Below are positions 8,726-18,732 of a stretch of DNA of 64,000 bases, piece after piece; the first letter of the stretch is position 1; the number at the start of each line of letters is the position of its first letter. Where the stretch lies: positions 291,804 to 355,803 of the forward strand of contig NZ_WEZF01000004.1 of NCBI RefSeq assembly GCF_009177065.1. The letters run 5' to 3'. The notes under the pieces were generated by a model, which saw only the letters and a program-made list of their open reading frames with translations, ran no database searches and was not told the origin of the DNA. The position numbers and the translations under genes were made by a program. Source of the DNA: Tautonia marina. GTDB taxonomy: Bacteria > Planctomycetota > Planctomycetia > Isosphaerales > Isosphaeraceae.

Positions 8726-11212
8726 GTGCGACTCCCTTCCTCCTTCCGATTCGGATCGACCGTCCTGGCACTGGGATGCTTCGTCTGGTCGCTTCCGAAC
8801 CTTCAGGCAGCCCCCTCCTCCCCCCAATCCCTTTCGATTGAGCCCGCCTCCATCCACTTGAGCGACCCGAGCGACCGCCAGCAGGTCGTCGTGACGGCGC
8901 ACTTCGCCGATGGTTCAATCCGCGACGTCACGTCAGAAGCCACCTTCTCCGTCGATTCCGACGGTCTCGCCCACGTCTCACCGTCTGGCGTCCTCACGCC
9001 TCGCACCGGCGGCGGCTCGACCTCCTTGATCGTTCGCTTCGGAGCCGCCACCGCCGAAGCGAGTATCACGGTTGCCTCCACCGAATCCCCTCGGCCCATC
9101 AGCTACCGGCAAGACGTGGCCGCGGTCTTTTCGAAAGCCGGATGCAACATGGGAGCCTGCCACGGCAATCTCAACGGCAAAGGGGGCTTCAAGCTCTCGC
9201 TCCGCGGCGATGACCCCGGCCTGGATCTGCTCACGATCACCCGGGGCGTCTTCGCCCGTCGGATCGACACCGTGGCCCCTGAGTCCAGCCTGATCCTCCT
9301 GAAGGGCCTCGGCCAGCTCCCGCACGAAGGAGGCCGTCGCTTCGGTCCGGAAGATCTCGAGGCGCACATCCTCCGCTCCTGGATCGCCGGAGGCGCCCGG
9401 GACGACCTTGGCTCCGTCCCCGAAGTCGCCTCCCTCTCCATCTTCCCGAGCGATCGGATCAACGCCGCTCCCAGCCTGACTCAGCAGCTCGTCGTCACGG
9501 CCACGTTCACCGACGGCTCCACCCGAGACGTCACGCGTCTGGCCGCCTTCGACCTGGACGATCCGACTGCCGTCGCCGTCTCTCCCTCCGGCCTCGTCCG
9601 CCGCAATGGTTCGGGAGAATCAGTCGTTTCGGCCCGATTCCTCGGCAATCACGCTGTCTCCCGCCTGGCCTTCCTCCCCGATCGTGCCTCCTTCGCCTGG
9701 GACGGACCCGCGCCGAAAACCCCCTTCGACGAGGCCGTGTTCGCCAAGCTCGAAGCCCTCAAGATCCACGCCTCCCCCCCGACCCCCGATCACGTCTTCC
9801 TCCGTCGTGCCTTTCTCGACGCCATCGGCGTCTTGCCCACTCCCGACGAGGCCCGCGCCTTCCTCGATTCCGACGATCCCGACAAACGGGCTCACCTCGT
9901 CGATGCCCTCCTCGATCGCCCCGAGTTCGCCGACTTCTGGGCCTTGAAGTGGGCCGACCTGCTCCGCAACGAGGAAAAGACGATGGGTCCGAAAGGCGTC
10001 TGGGCTTTCCAGCGCTGGCTCCGCGACCAGATCGCCGCTGATGTCCCCCTGACCAACTTCGCCGAGGCCCTGCTCACCGGCTCCGGTTCCTCCTGGGGCA
10101 ACCCCCCGGCCAGCTTCTACCGCACGAACCGCGACCCCGAAACCTGCGCCGAGAGCTTCGGCCAGATCTTCCTCGGCGTCCGCCTGCAATGCGCCCGATG
10201 CCACAACCACCCGTTCGACGTCTGGACGCAGGACGACTACTACGGCATCGCTGCCGCCTTCGCCAACATCGAGCGCAAGGAAGTCAACAACACGCGGCGC
10301 GACCGGCTCAACTCGCACGAGATCAACGGCGACGTCCTGGTCCACCTCAAAGGCACTCCTCGAATGACGCATCCGGTCACCCGCGAGCGGGTCGCGCCGA
10401 CGGCTCCCGGTGGCGTCTTGCTGGAGTTTGCCGACGACAACGACGCCCGGGCCGCCCTCGCCGACTGGCTCACCCGGCACGACGAACAGTTCGCCCGGAA
10501 CATGGCCAACCGCGTCTGGTTCCACCTGTTCGGCCGGGGGGTCGTCGATCCGGTCGATGACTTCCGATCTTCCAATCCCCCGAGCAACCCCGCCCTCCTC
10601 GACGCCCTGACCGATGCCTTTATCACCGGTGGTTACCGGGTCAAACCCCTCGTCCGCCAGATCATGACCTCCGCCGTCTACGGGCTCGACTCCACCCCCC
10701 GACCGACCAACCTCGACGACGAAGCCAACTTCGCCCGGGCCCGAATCAAACTCCTCCCCGCCGAGGTCCTGCTCGACGCCATCGCCTCGGCCCTCGACCG
10801 CCCGGCCGACCTCGACGGCGTTCCCCCCGGCACCCGCGCCGTCTCCCTTGCCGGCGCCAACACCGGGCCCGAATTCCTCGACGCCTTCGGCAAACCCGAC
10901 CGCCTGCTCACCTGCGAATGCGAGCGATCCGAGGAAACCACCCTCTCCCAGGCTTTCCAGCTCATCAACGGCTCGTCCGTTCGCGCCATCCTGGAAGATC
11001 CCAACAACCGCCTCGGTCAACTCCTCGATTCCCAACTCAGCAACGAGGCCAAGCTCGACGAGCTTTACGTCGCCTCCCTCTGCCGTCCGCCGACCGACGA
11101 GGAGGTTTCCGGAGCCCTCGACTACCTCTCCTCCGCCACCAACCCCCGAGCCGCCTGGGAAGACATCGCCTGGGCCCTGGTGAATAGCAAGGAGTTCCTC
11201 CTCCGACGCTAG
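8726..11212 (+). CDS. DUF1549/DUF1553 planctomycete secreted protein with Ig-like domains and haem-type motifs
   Basis: An 828-residue secreted protein. A hydrophobic signal segment spans residues 1-28. A BIG2-type Ig domain (about 30-110) is followed by a cytochrome-like segment with CNMGACH (a CX4CH motif), a second BIG2 domain (about 215-310), a DUF1549 domain containing CARCHNHP (CX2CH), and a C-terminal DUF1553 domain. This architecture is typical of Planctomycetes, usually paired with a DUF1501 protein as here; the biochemical role is not established, though covalent haem binding or redox function is commonly suspected. The GTG at 8726 was chosen over an in-frame GTG 42 bases upstream because GAGGAG sits eight bases before it and the protein then starts at the signal peptide. 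The DUF1501 gene follows after 65 bases, probably co-transcribed. Confidence 0.9.
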   Translation: MRLPSSFRFGSTVLALGCFVWSLPNLQAAPSSPQSLSIEPASIHLSDPSDRQQVVVTAHFADGSIRDVTSEATFSVDSDGLAHVSPSGVLTPRTGGGSTSLIVRFGAATAEASITVASTESPRPISYRQDVAAVFSKAGCNMGACHGNLNGKGGFKLSLRGDDPGLDLLTITRGVFARRIDTVAPESSLILLKGLGQLPHEGGRRFGPEDLEAHILRSWIAGGARDDLGSVPEVASLSIFPSDRINAAPSLTQQLVVTATFTDGSTRDVTRLAAFDLDDPTAVAVSPSGLVRRNGSGESVVSARFLGNHAVSRLAFLPDRASFAWDGPAPKTPFDEAVFAKLEALKIHASPPTPDHVFLRRAFLDAIGVLPTPDEARAFLDSDDPDKRAHLVDALLDRPEFADFWALKWADLLRNEEKTMGPKGVWAFQRWLRDQIAADVPLTNFAEALLTGSGSSWGNPPASFYRTNRDPETCAESFGQIFLGVRLQCARCHNHPFDVWTQDDYYGIAAAFANIERKEVNNTRRDRLNSHEINGDVLVHLKGTPRMTHPVTRERVAPTAPGGVLLEFADDNDARAALADWLTRHDEQFARNMANRVWFHLFGRGVVDPVDDFRSSNPPSNPALLDALTDAFITGGYRVKPLVRQIMTSAVYGLDSTPRPTNLDDEANFARARIKLLPAEVLLDAIASALDRPADLDGVPPGTRAVSLAGANTGPEFLDAFGKPDRLLTCECERSEETTLSQAFQLINGSSVRAILEDPNNRLGQLLDSQLSNEAKLDELYVASLCRPPTDEEVSGALDYLSSATNPRAAWEDIAWALVNSKEFLLRR

Positions 11213-11277
11213 GAACTCAACCGAGAAGACTCTTGGCCTGCGCTCAACGACAGTCGCTCAACCGGGAGAACGCCCCG

Positions 11278-12666
11278 ATGAACCGCGGATGCCCCGATTT
11301 CCAGGCCACTGCTCTCCTCTCGCGCCGAAGCCTCCTGCGCGTCGGGAGCCTCGGCCTCGCCGGCCTCTCCCTCCCAAACGTTCTGCGGGCGGCCTCCGAC
11401 CCGAGCAAGTCGTATCGCCCGGCGACCGCGAAGAATGTCATCTTCCTCCACCAGTTCGGCGGGCCGAGCCATATCGACACGTTCGACATGAAGCCCGACG
11501 CACCCGAGGGGATTCGCGGCGAGTTCTCGCCCATCGCCTCGACCGTGCCGGGGGTCAACGTCACCGAGCATCTCCCCCGCTTCGCCCAGGTGATGGACAA
11601 GGTCGCGCAGATTCGATCGGTCCACCACCGAATGAAGAACCACAACTCGGCCAGCTACTACAGCCTGACCGGCCACGCCCCCCCGCTCGACGATATCCGC
11701 CTCCGCGACACGCTCGAACTGTTCCCCTCCTACGGCTCCGTCGTCGCCAAGCTTCGCCCGAGCGACGACCCAGCCGTCCCCTCGTACGTCTCCTATCCGC
11801 ACGTGATGCGCGACGGCAGCGTGACCCCCGGCCAGCACGCCAGCTTCCTCGGCAAGCCGTACGATCCGTTCTTCATCGGCCAGGACCCCAACGAGCCCAG
11901 CTTCCGCCTTCCTGAGCTGGACTTGCCCGAGTCCACCCCCCTGTCCCGTCTTGACGACCGCCGCGGCCTGCTCGAACTGATCGACCGCCAGGCCCAGCTC
12001 CTCGAATACGACGCCACCGCCCGAGGGATCGACGACTTCTACGGCCGAGCCCTCTCGATGCTCGCCTCCCCCCGGGTCAAGGGGGCGTTTGATCTCAGCC
12101 AGGAACCCGACGACCTCCGCGACCGCTACGGCCGGACCACCTACGGCCAGTCCTGCCTGCTCGCCCGCCGCCTCGTCGAGACTGGTGTCCGGTTCGTGAC
12201 CGTCTATTTCTCCCGATCCATCGGTGGCAACGGCTCAAACGGCTGGGACACGCATCAAGACAACTTCAACGACCTGAAGAACCGGCTCCTGCCGATCACC
12301 GATCAAACCGTTCCCACCTTGATCCAGGATCTCGATGCCCGCGGCCTGCTCGACGAGACCCTCATCGTCTGGATGGGCGAATTCGGCCGCGGCCCGAAGA
12401 TCGGCGACCGCGACGGCAAAGGGCGCAACCACTGGCCCAGTTGCTACACCGTGCTGTTTGCCGGTGGCGGCACCACCGGAGGCGCCGTCTACGGCTCCAG
12501 CGACCGCATCGGCGGCTATCCTGCCATCGACCCCGTCCCTCTGGAGAGCATCGCCGCCACCATGTATCATGCCCTCGGCATCGACCCCGAAACCGAGGTC
12601 TCCGACCGCCTCAACCGCCCTCTTGCCATCGCCTCGCAGCGTCCGATCACCGAGATCTTCTCATAA
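11278..12666 (+). CDS. DUF1501 family protein, Tat-exported
   Basis: A 462-residue DUF1501 protein (alkaline-phosphatase-like fold family). A twin-arginine signal is visible at residues 15-30 (SRRSLLRVGS followed by a hydrophobic LAGLSL stretch), so it is probably exported folded. Family phrases include 'FLHQFGGPSHIDTFD', 'FVTVYF', 'WDTHQDNF' and 'GEFGRGPKI...GRNHW', with the His/Asp positions that could bind metal. The ATG at 11278 was chosen because of the GGGAGA site about eight bases upstream and because an earlier in-frame start would place extra residues before the Tat signal. It sits directly behind the DUF1549/DUF1553 gene; this pair is a recurrent planctomycete unit of unknown substrate, often linked to handling of sulfated or complex polysaccharides (inference from genomic context in the phylum, not shown here). 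Confidence 0.9.
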   Translation: MNRGCPDFQATALLSRRSLLRVGSLGLAGLSLPNVLRAASDPSKSYRPATAKNVIFLHQFGGPSHIDTFDMKPDAPEGIRGEFSPIASTVPGVNVTEHLPRFAQVMDKVAQIRSVHHRMKNHNSASYYSLTGHAPPLDDIRLRDTLELFPSYGSVVAKLRPSDDPAVPSYVSYPHVMRDGSVTPGQHASFLGKPYDPFFIGQDPNEPSFRLPELDLPESTPLSRLDDRRGLLELIDRQAQLLEYDATARGIDDFYGRALSMLASPRVKGAFDLSQEPDDLRDRYGRTTYGQSCLLARRLVETGVRFVTVYFSRSIGGNGSNGWDTHQDNFNDLKNRLLPITDQTVPTLIQDLDARGLLDETLIVWMGEFGRGPKIGDRDGKGRNHWPSCYTVLFAGGGTTGGAVYGSSDRIGGYPAIDPVPLESIAATMYHALGIDPETEVSDRLNRPLAIASQRPITEIFS

Positions 12667-12697
12667 AGTGAATTGGGGAAGCCGGAGGGGAGTATAT

Positions 12698-12878
12698 GCC
12701 ACGGATGAAACACAGATAAGAAAACACCACCAAATAGAACAGAACCACAGCGAAAAGTTCCGGTAGAACAAACCGACCAATCCAAGCACTCCCCTCGAAT
12801 CGTCTCTTCGCTCGATCTCTCTCGTTGCGTTGGTGCACTCTTCCCTCATCTGTGTTCCATCAGTGTTTCATCCGTGGC
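12698..12878. repeat. Inverted repeat with dispersed-repeat-like ends
   Basis: A 16-base segment at 12698-12713 recurs as its exact reverse complement at 12863-12878, about 150 bases apart. Both copies are flanked on the inner side by the same ACAGAT/ATCTGT-type words, so the similarity reaches roughly 20-30 imperfect bases. The words 'CACGGATGAAACACAGAT' resemble a short intergenic repeat I recall as widespread in planctomycete and other bacterial genomes. The interior is AT-richer than the surroundings and has no coding potential. It lies between the DUF1501 and DUF971 genes. Confidence 0.6.
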
Positions 12879-12930
12879 TCAATTTCCCTCTCGCTTCTGC
12901 CCTTCCTCTCCCTCGCCCCCGTAAACTCCC

Positions 12931-13254
12931 ATGAGCGACCCACCCACCAACATCCGAGCCCACCAGGCCGACCAGGCCCTCGAACTCTCCTGGATCGACC
13001 TGGGCACCTCCAGGGTTCCTTACCACTTCATCCGGAGCGAGTGCCCCTGCGCCTCCTGCAAGGACGAGTGGACCGGCGCCCGCATCCTCGACCCCGCCAC
13101 CATCCGCCCCGACCTCCGCATCGAGGCCCTCGAACCGATCGGCAACTACGCCGTCCGGATCGCCTGGAACGACGCCCACTCCTCCGGCCTCTACACCTGG
13201 GACCACCTCCGCGACCTGACCCAGCGGCACGAGCGAGACGCGACCCCCTCCTGA
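12931..13254 (+). CDS. DUF971 domain protein
   Basis: A 107-residue protein composed of a single DUF971 domain (also called the gamma-butyrobetaine hydroxylase-like N-terminal domain). Hallmarks are 'L-x-x-x-W-x-D', 'RSECPCASCKDEWTG' with its three cysteines, and the terminal 'NDAHSSGLYTWDHLR' phrase. Such small proteins are often linked to Fe-S cluster handling or Mrp-type ATPases; the cysteine set and conserved His could bind a metal (inference). It stands apart from the upstream DUF1501 gene by an inverted repeat region and is followed by the glycosyltransferase gene after 75 bases. No obvious own promoter was found. Confidence 0.88.
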   Translation: MSDPPTNIRAHQADQALELSWIDLGTSRVPYHFIRSECPCASCKDEWTGARILDPATIRPDLRIEALEPIGNYAVRIAWNDAHSSGLYTWDHLRDLTQRHERDATPS

Positions 13255-13329
13255 ACCTGACCTGATCCCAGACCTTGGTATCGCTCAGGCGGGGCGATTC
13301 CCCCCGATCGAACCCTCTATTGAAGTCGA

Positions 13330-14376
13330 ATGGCCGGGATGTCTCCCTCCTCTGTCCGCCTGACCGTGGCCCTGCCCACCTACAACGGGGCTCGCCACCT
13401 CGCCGAGGCACTCCGTTCCATCCTTGACCAGTCCTCCCCACCGTTCGATCTGCTTGTTTGTGACGATCGCTCCGAGGACGAAACCCTCTCCGTGATCCAA
13501 CAACTGGCCGGCGACCGAGCCCGGATCGTCGTCAACCCCGAGCGCCTGGGCCTCGCCGGCAACTGGAATCGCTGCGCCTCTCTGTCCCGAACACCCTACC
13601 TGGCGATTGTTCATCAGGATGATGTCCTCCTCCCCGGACATCTCGCCTTGCTCCTCCGCGTCTTCTCCCAGCATCCCGACCTCGGCATGGCCTGCGGAGC
13701 AACCCAGGTCATCGACGAATTCAGCCTGCTCATCCCCCCCTCGGTCATCGAGCGTCCCGACCTCGGCCCGACCGACCGTCTCTATCCTCCCGGTGCCTTC
13801 GTGGCCGAGCTGGCCGAGCGGAACCCGGTCCGCTGTTCCTCGGTCATGCTCCAGGTCGACGCCCTGAATGACGTCGGCGGCTTCGACCCCTCCTATCGCT
13901 ACGCCGTCGACTGGGATTGCTGGCTCCGCATCGCCCGCCGCTGGCCGGTCGCCTGGCTGACCACTCCCACGGTCGCCGTCCGCTGGCATTCCGAGAGCGA
14001 AACCCACCGCTTCCACCGCGGCACGGCCGATCTCGACGAAGTGGCCCGCCTGCTCGATCAGTTGCACACGCTCGACTCGGCTCTCTTGCCCGACCCCCTC
14101 GCCTCACGCCGGGCCGCCGATCGTGCGCTCTCGGCCGCCTACCTCAACCGATCGCTCGACGCCCTTCATGCCGGTGACGCCCTCCTGGCCCGCTCGAGCC
14201 TCGGCCGATCGTTCTCCCTGCATCGCCCGATCCTGGGACGAATCCTCCGCGATCCTCGCCTCGCCCTTCAGATGGCCGCCCTCGTCCTCGCCCCTCGTTG
14301 GGCCTCCCGACACTTGCAGCATCCCGCGGAATCGCCCAGTGTTCCACCTCGAAACGAACCGCCCGCCGAGCCTTGA
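13330..14376 (+). CDS. Family 2 glycosyltransferase
   Basis: A 348-residue GT-A fold glycosyltransferase. The nucleotide-sugar binding start is 'LTVALPTYNGARHLAEALRS' at residues 11-30. It is followed by 'CDDRSEDET', then the HQDD (DXD-like) metal site near residue 97 and a 'WDCW' segment near residue 195 typical of the acceptor side. No membrane segment is visible, so it is probably cytoplasmic or membrane-associated, transferring an unknown sugar. The C-terminal ~100 residues are Arg/Leu-rich and not recognised. Start choice between ATG 13330 and ATG 13339 is uncertain because no clear ribosome binding site precedes either. It is not embedded in a polysaccharide cluster. Confidence 0.85.
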   Translation: MAGMSPSSVRLTVALPTYNGARHLAEALRSILDQSSPPFDLLVCDDRSEDETLSVIQQLAGDRARIVVNPERLGLAGNWNRCASLSRTPYLAIVHQDDVLLPGHLALLLRVFSQHPDLGMACGATQVIDEFSLLIPPSVIERPDLGPTDRLYPPGAFVAELAERNPVRCSSVMLQVDALNDVGGFDPSYRYAVDWDCWLRIARRWPVAWLTTPTVAVRWHSESETHRFHRGTADLDEVARLLDQLHTLDSALLPDPLASRRAADRALSAAYLNRSLDALHAGDALLARSSLGRSFSLHRPILGRILRDPRLALQMAALVLAPRWASRHLQHPAESPSVPPRNEPPAEP

Positions 14377-14973
14377 GTTCGGCCCCCCTGGACCGATCAC
14401 CCCCCGCCCGAGCCGCCTTCTTGAGCGGTTCCGAAAAAAATGTGACTACCGAAGTGAGAATTCTCGATCATTTTGGTGTCAGGCGATCCCCAACGAGGGC
14501 CACTTCCTCGGGAACCCCGCGACCGCGCCTGCTCTTGATCTTTGGCAAGCTGACCAGCCCTGGCGAATTTGATTCACCTTCGGGCTCCAACGCCTCCCAC
14601 CCGCGCGAAACAAAGCCATTCCGGAGAAAATCTGCTGTGCGAAACGAGGCCATTCCCTCACGCCGATTCACGGAACGAACCCAACGAAAAACACTTAAGG
14701 TGCTTCCATTTTAAGCTTTACGACAACAACGCACCAGCGCTCCGGAGCGTTCCAGGAGTCGATCCGAGACGCTCTCCCCCCAGGCTTTCCACCACGTATT
14801 CCGGTCCGAGCCTGGTAACCGATCGTGTCGAGTTCGCGGCCCAGACGGTGCGCTTGCCCCTGAGAATTCAGATCGTACTCGAACTTCCATCACCCCGGAC
14901 CGTACAATGATCTGCTCAAGAGTGAAGTTCCAGCCCTCGATTCGCAAAATCTGACCCTTGGCGGTCGCCGCTT
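14377..14973. other. Long intergenic region upstream of the radical SAM gene
   Basis: About 600 bases without a supported gene. Short open frames here lack ribosome binding sites and recognisable products. Composition is less GC-rich than in the flanking genes. A TACAAT hexamer at 14903-14908, 18 bases after a poor -35 (TCGAAC), is a weak promoter candidate for the ygiQ-like gene. No RNA gene or strong hairpin with a T-run was seen. Confidence 0.4.
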
Positions 14974-17052
14974 ATGGACCTCGTTCACCTGCAACTTGCC
15001 GACGCCGCTCGGAACGAGCCGAACCGGGCCATGACCCAGTTACCGGTTCTCGACGATCATGCGACACGCGCCCTCCCGCCGCTGCCCGCCACCCGGGCAG
15101 AGATGGACGCCCGAGGATGGGAGGCCGTCGACGTGGTCTTCGTCACCGGAGACGCCTACGTCGATCACCCCTCCTTTGCCAACGGCATCCTCGCCCGAGT
15201 CCTCGAAGCCGCGGGCTACCGCGTGGCCGTGCTCGCGCAGCCCGACTGGAAGAGCGCCGACCCCTGGCGGACCTTCGGCCGCCCGCGCCTGTTCTTCGCC
15301 ATCAGCGCGGGGAACATGGACAGCATGATCAACCACTACACGGCCAACAAGAAGGTCCGCAACGACGACGCCTACAGCCCCGGCGGCCGCATCGGCCTGA
15401 GGCCCGACCGCGCTACCTTACCTTACTGCCAGCGTGCGCGCGAGGCCTTCCCCGGCGTCCCCGTCATCGCCGGCGGGGTCGAGGCATCCCTTCGCCGCCT
15501 GGCGCATTACGATTACTGGAGCGACACCGTCAAGCGCTCGATCCTGCTCGACTCGAAGGCCGACCTCGTCGTCTTCGGCATGGGAGAGCAGCCCATCCTG
15601 GAGATCGCCCGGCGTCTTTCCTCGGGAGAAACGGTCAAGGACCTCCGCGACATGCGAGGTGTCGCCTATGCCCTCGGCGCCAAGGAATCCCCCCCGTCCG
15701 ACTGCCTCACGCTCCCGACCTTCGAGGAGGTCAAAACGGACAAGCTCCAGTTTGCCAGAGCCACCCGAATCATCCACCAGGAAACCAACCCGCTCAATGC
15801 CCGACGCCTGGTCCAGTATCACGACCGCCAGGCAATCGTCTGCAACCCTCCGGCCTTGCCCGTGACCGAGGCCGACATGGACCGCATCTACGGCCTGCCC
15901 TACACCCGACGACCCCACTCGATGTACGGCAATGAGCCGATCCCGGCCTTCGAATCGATCAAGGACTCCGTGACCATCATGCGAGGCTGCTTCGGCGGCT
16001 GCACCTTCTGCTCGATCACCGCTCACCAGGGGCGGATCATCCAGTCCCGCTCGAAGGATTCGATCCTCAAGGAGTTGCAGGCGATCGGCCAGGACCCGAG
16101 CTTCAAAGGGGTTGTCTCCGACATCGGCGGGCCGACTGCCAACATGTACCAGATGAAATGCACCCGTCCCGAGGTTGAAGCCGTCTGCAAGCGCCAGTCC
16201 TGTGTTCATCCGAAGATTTGCAAGCTACTCGGCACCGACCACGGCCCCCTGATCGAGCTGATGAAGGAGAGTCGAGACATCCCCGGCATTCGGAAAGTTC
16301 TAGTCGCCTCGGGCGTTCGGATGGACCTCGCCCAGCAATCTCCCGAGTACCTGCAGGAGCTGGCCGCCCACCACGTCGGAGGTCACCTGAAGGTTGCCCC
16401 CGAACATACTGATCCCGAGGTCCTCAAGCGGATGAAGAAGCCGGAGATCAACGATTACGAGTCGTTCGACACCGCCTTCCGCGCCGCCAGCCAGCGGGCC
16501 GGGAAGACCCAGTACACCGTCCCTTACTTCATCGCCTCGCACCCCGGCAGCGACCTGAAGGCGATGATCAACCTCGCCCTGTTCCTAAAGCGCAACGGCT
16601 ACAAGCCCGATCAGGTCCAGGACTTCATCCCGGCCCCGTTCGACGTGGCCACCTGCATGTACTACACCGGCCTCGACCCGTTCACCGGCGAAGAGGTGTT
16701 CATCGCCCGCCACCTCCGCGATCGGAAGCTCCAACGGGCCTTGCTCCAGTTCTTCAAGCCCGAGAACTACTTCGAGGTCCGCGATGCCCTGCTCAAGGCC
16801 GGCCGATCCGACCTCATCGGTGCCGGTTGCGACTGCCTGATCCCGTCTCAGCCTCCAAAGGCCGCGCTTCGAGCCCGGATGGAACGGGCCAACAAGGCCG
16901 TCGACGAAGGTCGCTACGTCCATCAGATTGACTTGAAGTCAAACGCCTCCGGACCGCCCGCCGCCACGGCCAGTACCGATCGCACCGGCCAGGGGCCGCG
17001 AGCGGCCGGCTATCGCCCGGGTCGCTCCGGTGCTCGGAGGCGCAAACGATGA
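14974..17052 (+). CDS. ygiQ: YgiQ family radical SAM protein
   Basis: A 692-residue UPF0313/YgiQ-type radical SAM protein. The N-terminal B12-binding-like region carries the strongly conserved '[12 protein letters not shown]', 'AQPDW', '[13 protein letters not shown]' and 'AHYDYWSD' phrases. The radical SAM CX3CX2C motif is 'CFGGCTFCS', with three cysteines for the [4Fe-4S] cluster. 'GGPTANMY', '[13 protein letters not shown]' and 'YYTGLDPF' follow in family order. Length and motif order match E. coli YgiQ closely. Its reaction is not established. The C-terminus is a basic, Gly/Arg-rich tail. ATG 14974 was kept, but ATG 15031 is equally possible; neither has a clear ribosome binding site. The stop overlaps the next gene's ATG by four bases, so the two are translationally coupled. 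Confidence 0.93.
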   Translation: MDLVHLQLADAARNEPNRAMTQLPVLDDHATRALPPLPATRAEMDARGWEAVDVVFVTGDAYVDHPSFANGILARVLEAAGYRVAVLAQPDWKSADPWRTFGRPRLFFAISAGNMDSMINHYTANKKVRNDDAYSPGGRIGLRPDRATLPYCQRAREAFPGVPVIAGGVEASLRRLAHYDYWSDTVKRSILLDSKADLVVFGMGEQPILEIARRLSSGETVKDLRDMRGVAYALGAKESPPSDCLTLPTFEEVKTDKLQFARATRIIHQETNPLNARRLVQYHDRQAIVCNPPALPVTEADMDRIYGLPYTRRPHSMYGNEPIPAFESIKDSVTIMRGCFGGCTFCSITAHQGRIIQSRSKDSILKELQAIGQDPSFKGVVSDIGGPTANMYQMKCTRPEVEAVCKRQSCVHPKICKLLGTDHGPLIELMKESRDIPGIRKVLVASGVRMDLAQQSPEYLQELAAHHVGGHLKVAPEHTDPEVLKRMKKPEINDYESFDTAFRAASQRAGKTQYTVPYFIASHPGSDLKAMINLALFLKRNGYKPDQVQDFIPAPFDVATCMYYTGLDPFTGEEVFIARHLRDRKLQRALLQFFKPENYFEVRDALLKAGRSDLIGAGCDCLIPSQPPKAALRARMERANKAVDEGRYVHQIDLKSNASGPPAATASTDRTGQGPRAAGYRPGRSGARRRKR

Positions 17053-18512
17053 GACACCCCCGACCCACGCGCGGCCGACGCTCGGGCCCCTCCCCCTCCG
17101 TCAAGCGTCCTCCTCGATTCGATCGTGATCAGGCTCCCCCCCAAGACGACCCCACAGCCTCGCTCGTCGAACACGCCGCCCCCGCCGTGGAACTGGCGAA
17201 GGCAACCGCCTCGATTGCCTTGCAGGTCGAGTCCGCCCTGTTCGTCGACCGGAGAAGGCCGGACGCGCTCATCGCATCAGCCTTGAAACGACAACGGGCC
17301 TTCTCATTGGTCGATCGCCTGTTCGTGTCCCGTTCGATCGACGCCCTGTTCCGCTGGTGGGGCTGGATCGAGCCGCTCCGCCTTGACCCGATTGAGGCGA
17401 GACTCCTGATCGCCGTCCTGCTCGATCGCTCGGACGTGCCCGAAGCCTGTCGGGTTTGGGCGCGACAGATTGGCGTCGATTCTCGGTGCCTCTCTCCCAT
17501 TGGCAACGCCCCAAGCTGGGCTCGGCGCGCCGAAGCCTTCCGACGCCTCGTCGAACAGCCCCGAGCCACCACCGAACCCTGGGCCTTGTTCCCCCGCTGG
17601 CTCCGGGACGAACTGCTTGAACCGCCCGGCACTCAGCCACTCAAACACCGGATCGCGGATCTCCTTCAGACGCTTCAGCAGCCGATTCCCTCCTGGGTCC
17701 GTGTGTTCCGAGGGCAGCCTGAAACCGTCTGGAACGAGCTCCGAAGCGCCGGCTGTCCTCCTCGCATCCACCCTCACTATCCCGACGCCGCAACACTCGA
17801 TCCCGGCACGATCCTCCAGACACTCGAACCGTTTCGCCGCGGTGACATCGTGTCACAAGATCTCTCATCACTGGCCGTCATCGCCTCCTGTGACGCCGAT
17901 CCTGGGGAACGATGGTGGTACGCAGGCAAGCCGCGCGGAGAACGCGCGGTCCTCCTCGCCGATCGCATGTCCGGCAAAGGGACCTTGATCGTCGCCGAAC
18001 TCGATGCCCGCAACCGCGCAAGAACCGCCAAAATTGCCCAGAAAGGTCCTTTCTCGAACGTGGCCACGCGTGTCTGGGACGGTCGCCACGTGGTCGGAAA
18101 AGCAGGAACCTATCACGGGGTTCTCCTCGAACCTCCCAGCTCCGGGATGGGACTCTGGCGTCGGGAACCGGCCCTTCGATGGCTCATCGATCGGCCCGAA
18201 CTGGATCGCCTAATCGAGCAGCAAACCGGACTGCTCCATGCCGCGGCCTCCGGAGTCCGTCCTGCGGGCGTCCTGATCTACGCAGTGCCCTCCCTTGTTC
18301 GAGCTGAGACGACGGCGCAAGTCGAACGGTTCCTCTCAGAGCACCCTCAATTCCAGCTCGACCCGTTTCCCGATCCCATCGATGGAACACCAACCGATGG
18401 AACCTTCGTTCTCTGGCCAGATCGGGCCGAGACCGAAGCCTGGTATATTGCTCGAATCATTCGATCCTCTGAGTCCCGTGACAGCGAGTCGCCCACCCTC
18501 ACCCAGGAGTAA
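17049..18512 (+). CDS. RsmB/NOL1-like methyltransferase homologue lacking both cysteines
   Basis: A 487-residue protein with the layout of 16S rRNA m5C methyltransferases: a basic N-terminus, a NusB-like helical region (about 55-220), then a Rossmann-like region. '[20 protein letters not shown]' matches the family's 'G...QD.S' lead-in to the SAM site. The motif IV equivalent reads '[16 protein letters not shown]' where catalytic members have D-x-P-C-S. The motif VI equivalent reads '[20 protein letters not shown]' where they have a-T-C-S. Both functional cysteines are therefore replaced, and the DxCAAPGGK-type SAM loop is also not recognisable. The reading frame is intact and the segment spacing preserved, so it is probably not a decaying pseudogene. 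It may be a non-catalytic RNA-binding or regulatory relative (inference). It overlaps ygiQ by ATGA. Confidence 0.7.
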   Translation: MRHPRPTRGRRSGPSPSVKRPPRFDRDQAPPQDDPTASLVEHAAPAVELAKATASIALQVESALFVDRRRPDALIASALKRQRAFSLVDRLFVSRSIDALFRWWGWIEPLRLDPIEARLLIAVLLDRSDVPEACRVWARQIGVDSRCLSPIGNAPSWARRAEAFRRLVEQPRATTEPWALFPRWLRDELLEPPGTQPLKHRIADLLQTLQQPIPSWVRVFRGQPETVWNELRSAGCPPRIHPHYPDAATLDPGTILQTLEPFRRGDIVSQDLSSLAVIASCDADPGERWWYAGKPRGERAVLLADRMSGKGTLIVAELDARNRARTAKIAQKGPFSNVATRVWDGRHVVGKAGTYHGVLLEPPSSGMGLWRREPALRWLIDRPELDRLIEQQTGLLHAAASGVRPAGVLIYAVPSLVRAETTAQVERFLSEHPQFQLDPFPDPIDGTPTDGTFVLWPDRAETEAWYIARIIRSSESRDSESPTLTQE

Positions 18513-18635
18513 TCAACCCAGTCCATCACAACGTAACCCGCGAGAGCATTCGCTATCATTGCCCAATTCAAGCAAAAGAAAGCCGGCTACACCATCTCTT
18601 GATTGAGCAAAGCCATTCATGGAATTGGATGAGAC

Positions 18636-18665
18636 TTGACAGTGTCCAAGGTTTCACCTCATAGT
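18636..18665 (+). promoter_or_regulatory. Sigma-70-type promoter of the ECF sigma factor gene
   Basis: A perfect TTGACA (18636-18641) and a CATAGT (18660-18665, four of six matches) are separated by 18 bases. This places transcription start near 18672, about 60 bases before the ATG at 18733. It also argues against the in-frame GTG at 18664, which lies inside the promoter. Confidence 0.6.
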
Positions 18666-18732
18666 GCATGAGGTTTGCCGGATTCCTGATCAACTTTCGA
18701 TCGAACCAGGTCGGATCTTACGGAGCCATCTG

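Noticed and set aside
12825..13265. Alternative plus-strand frame over the DUF971 gene
   Set aside because: The product is Arg/Pro low complexity, while the DUF971 frame has the full cysteine signature.
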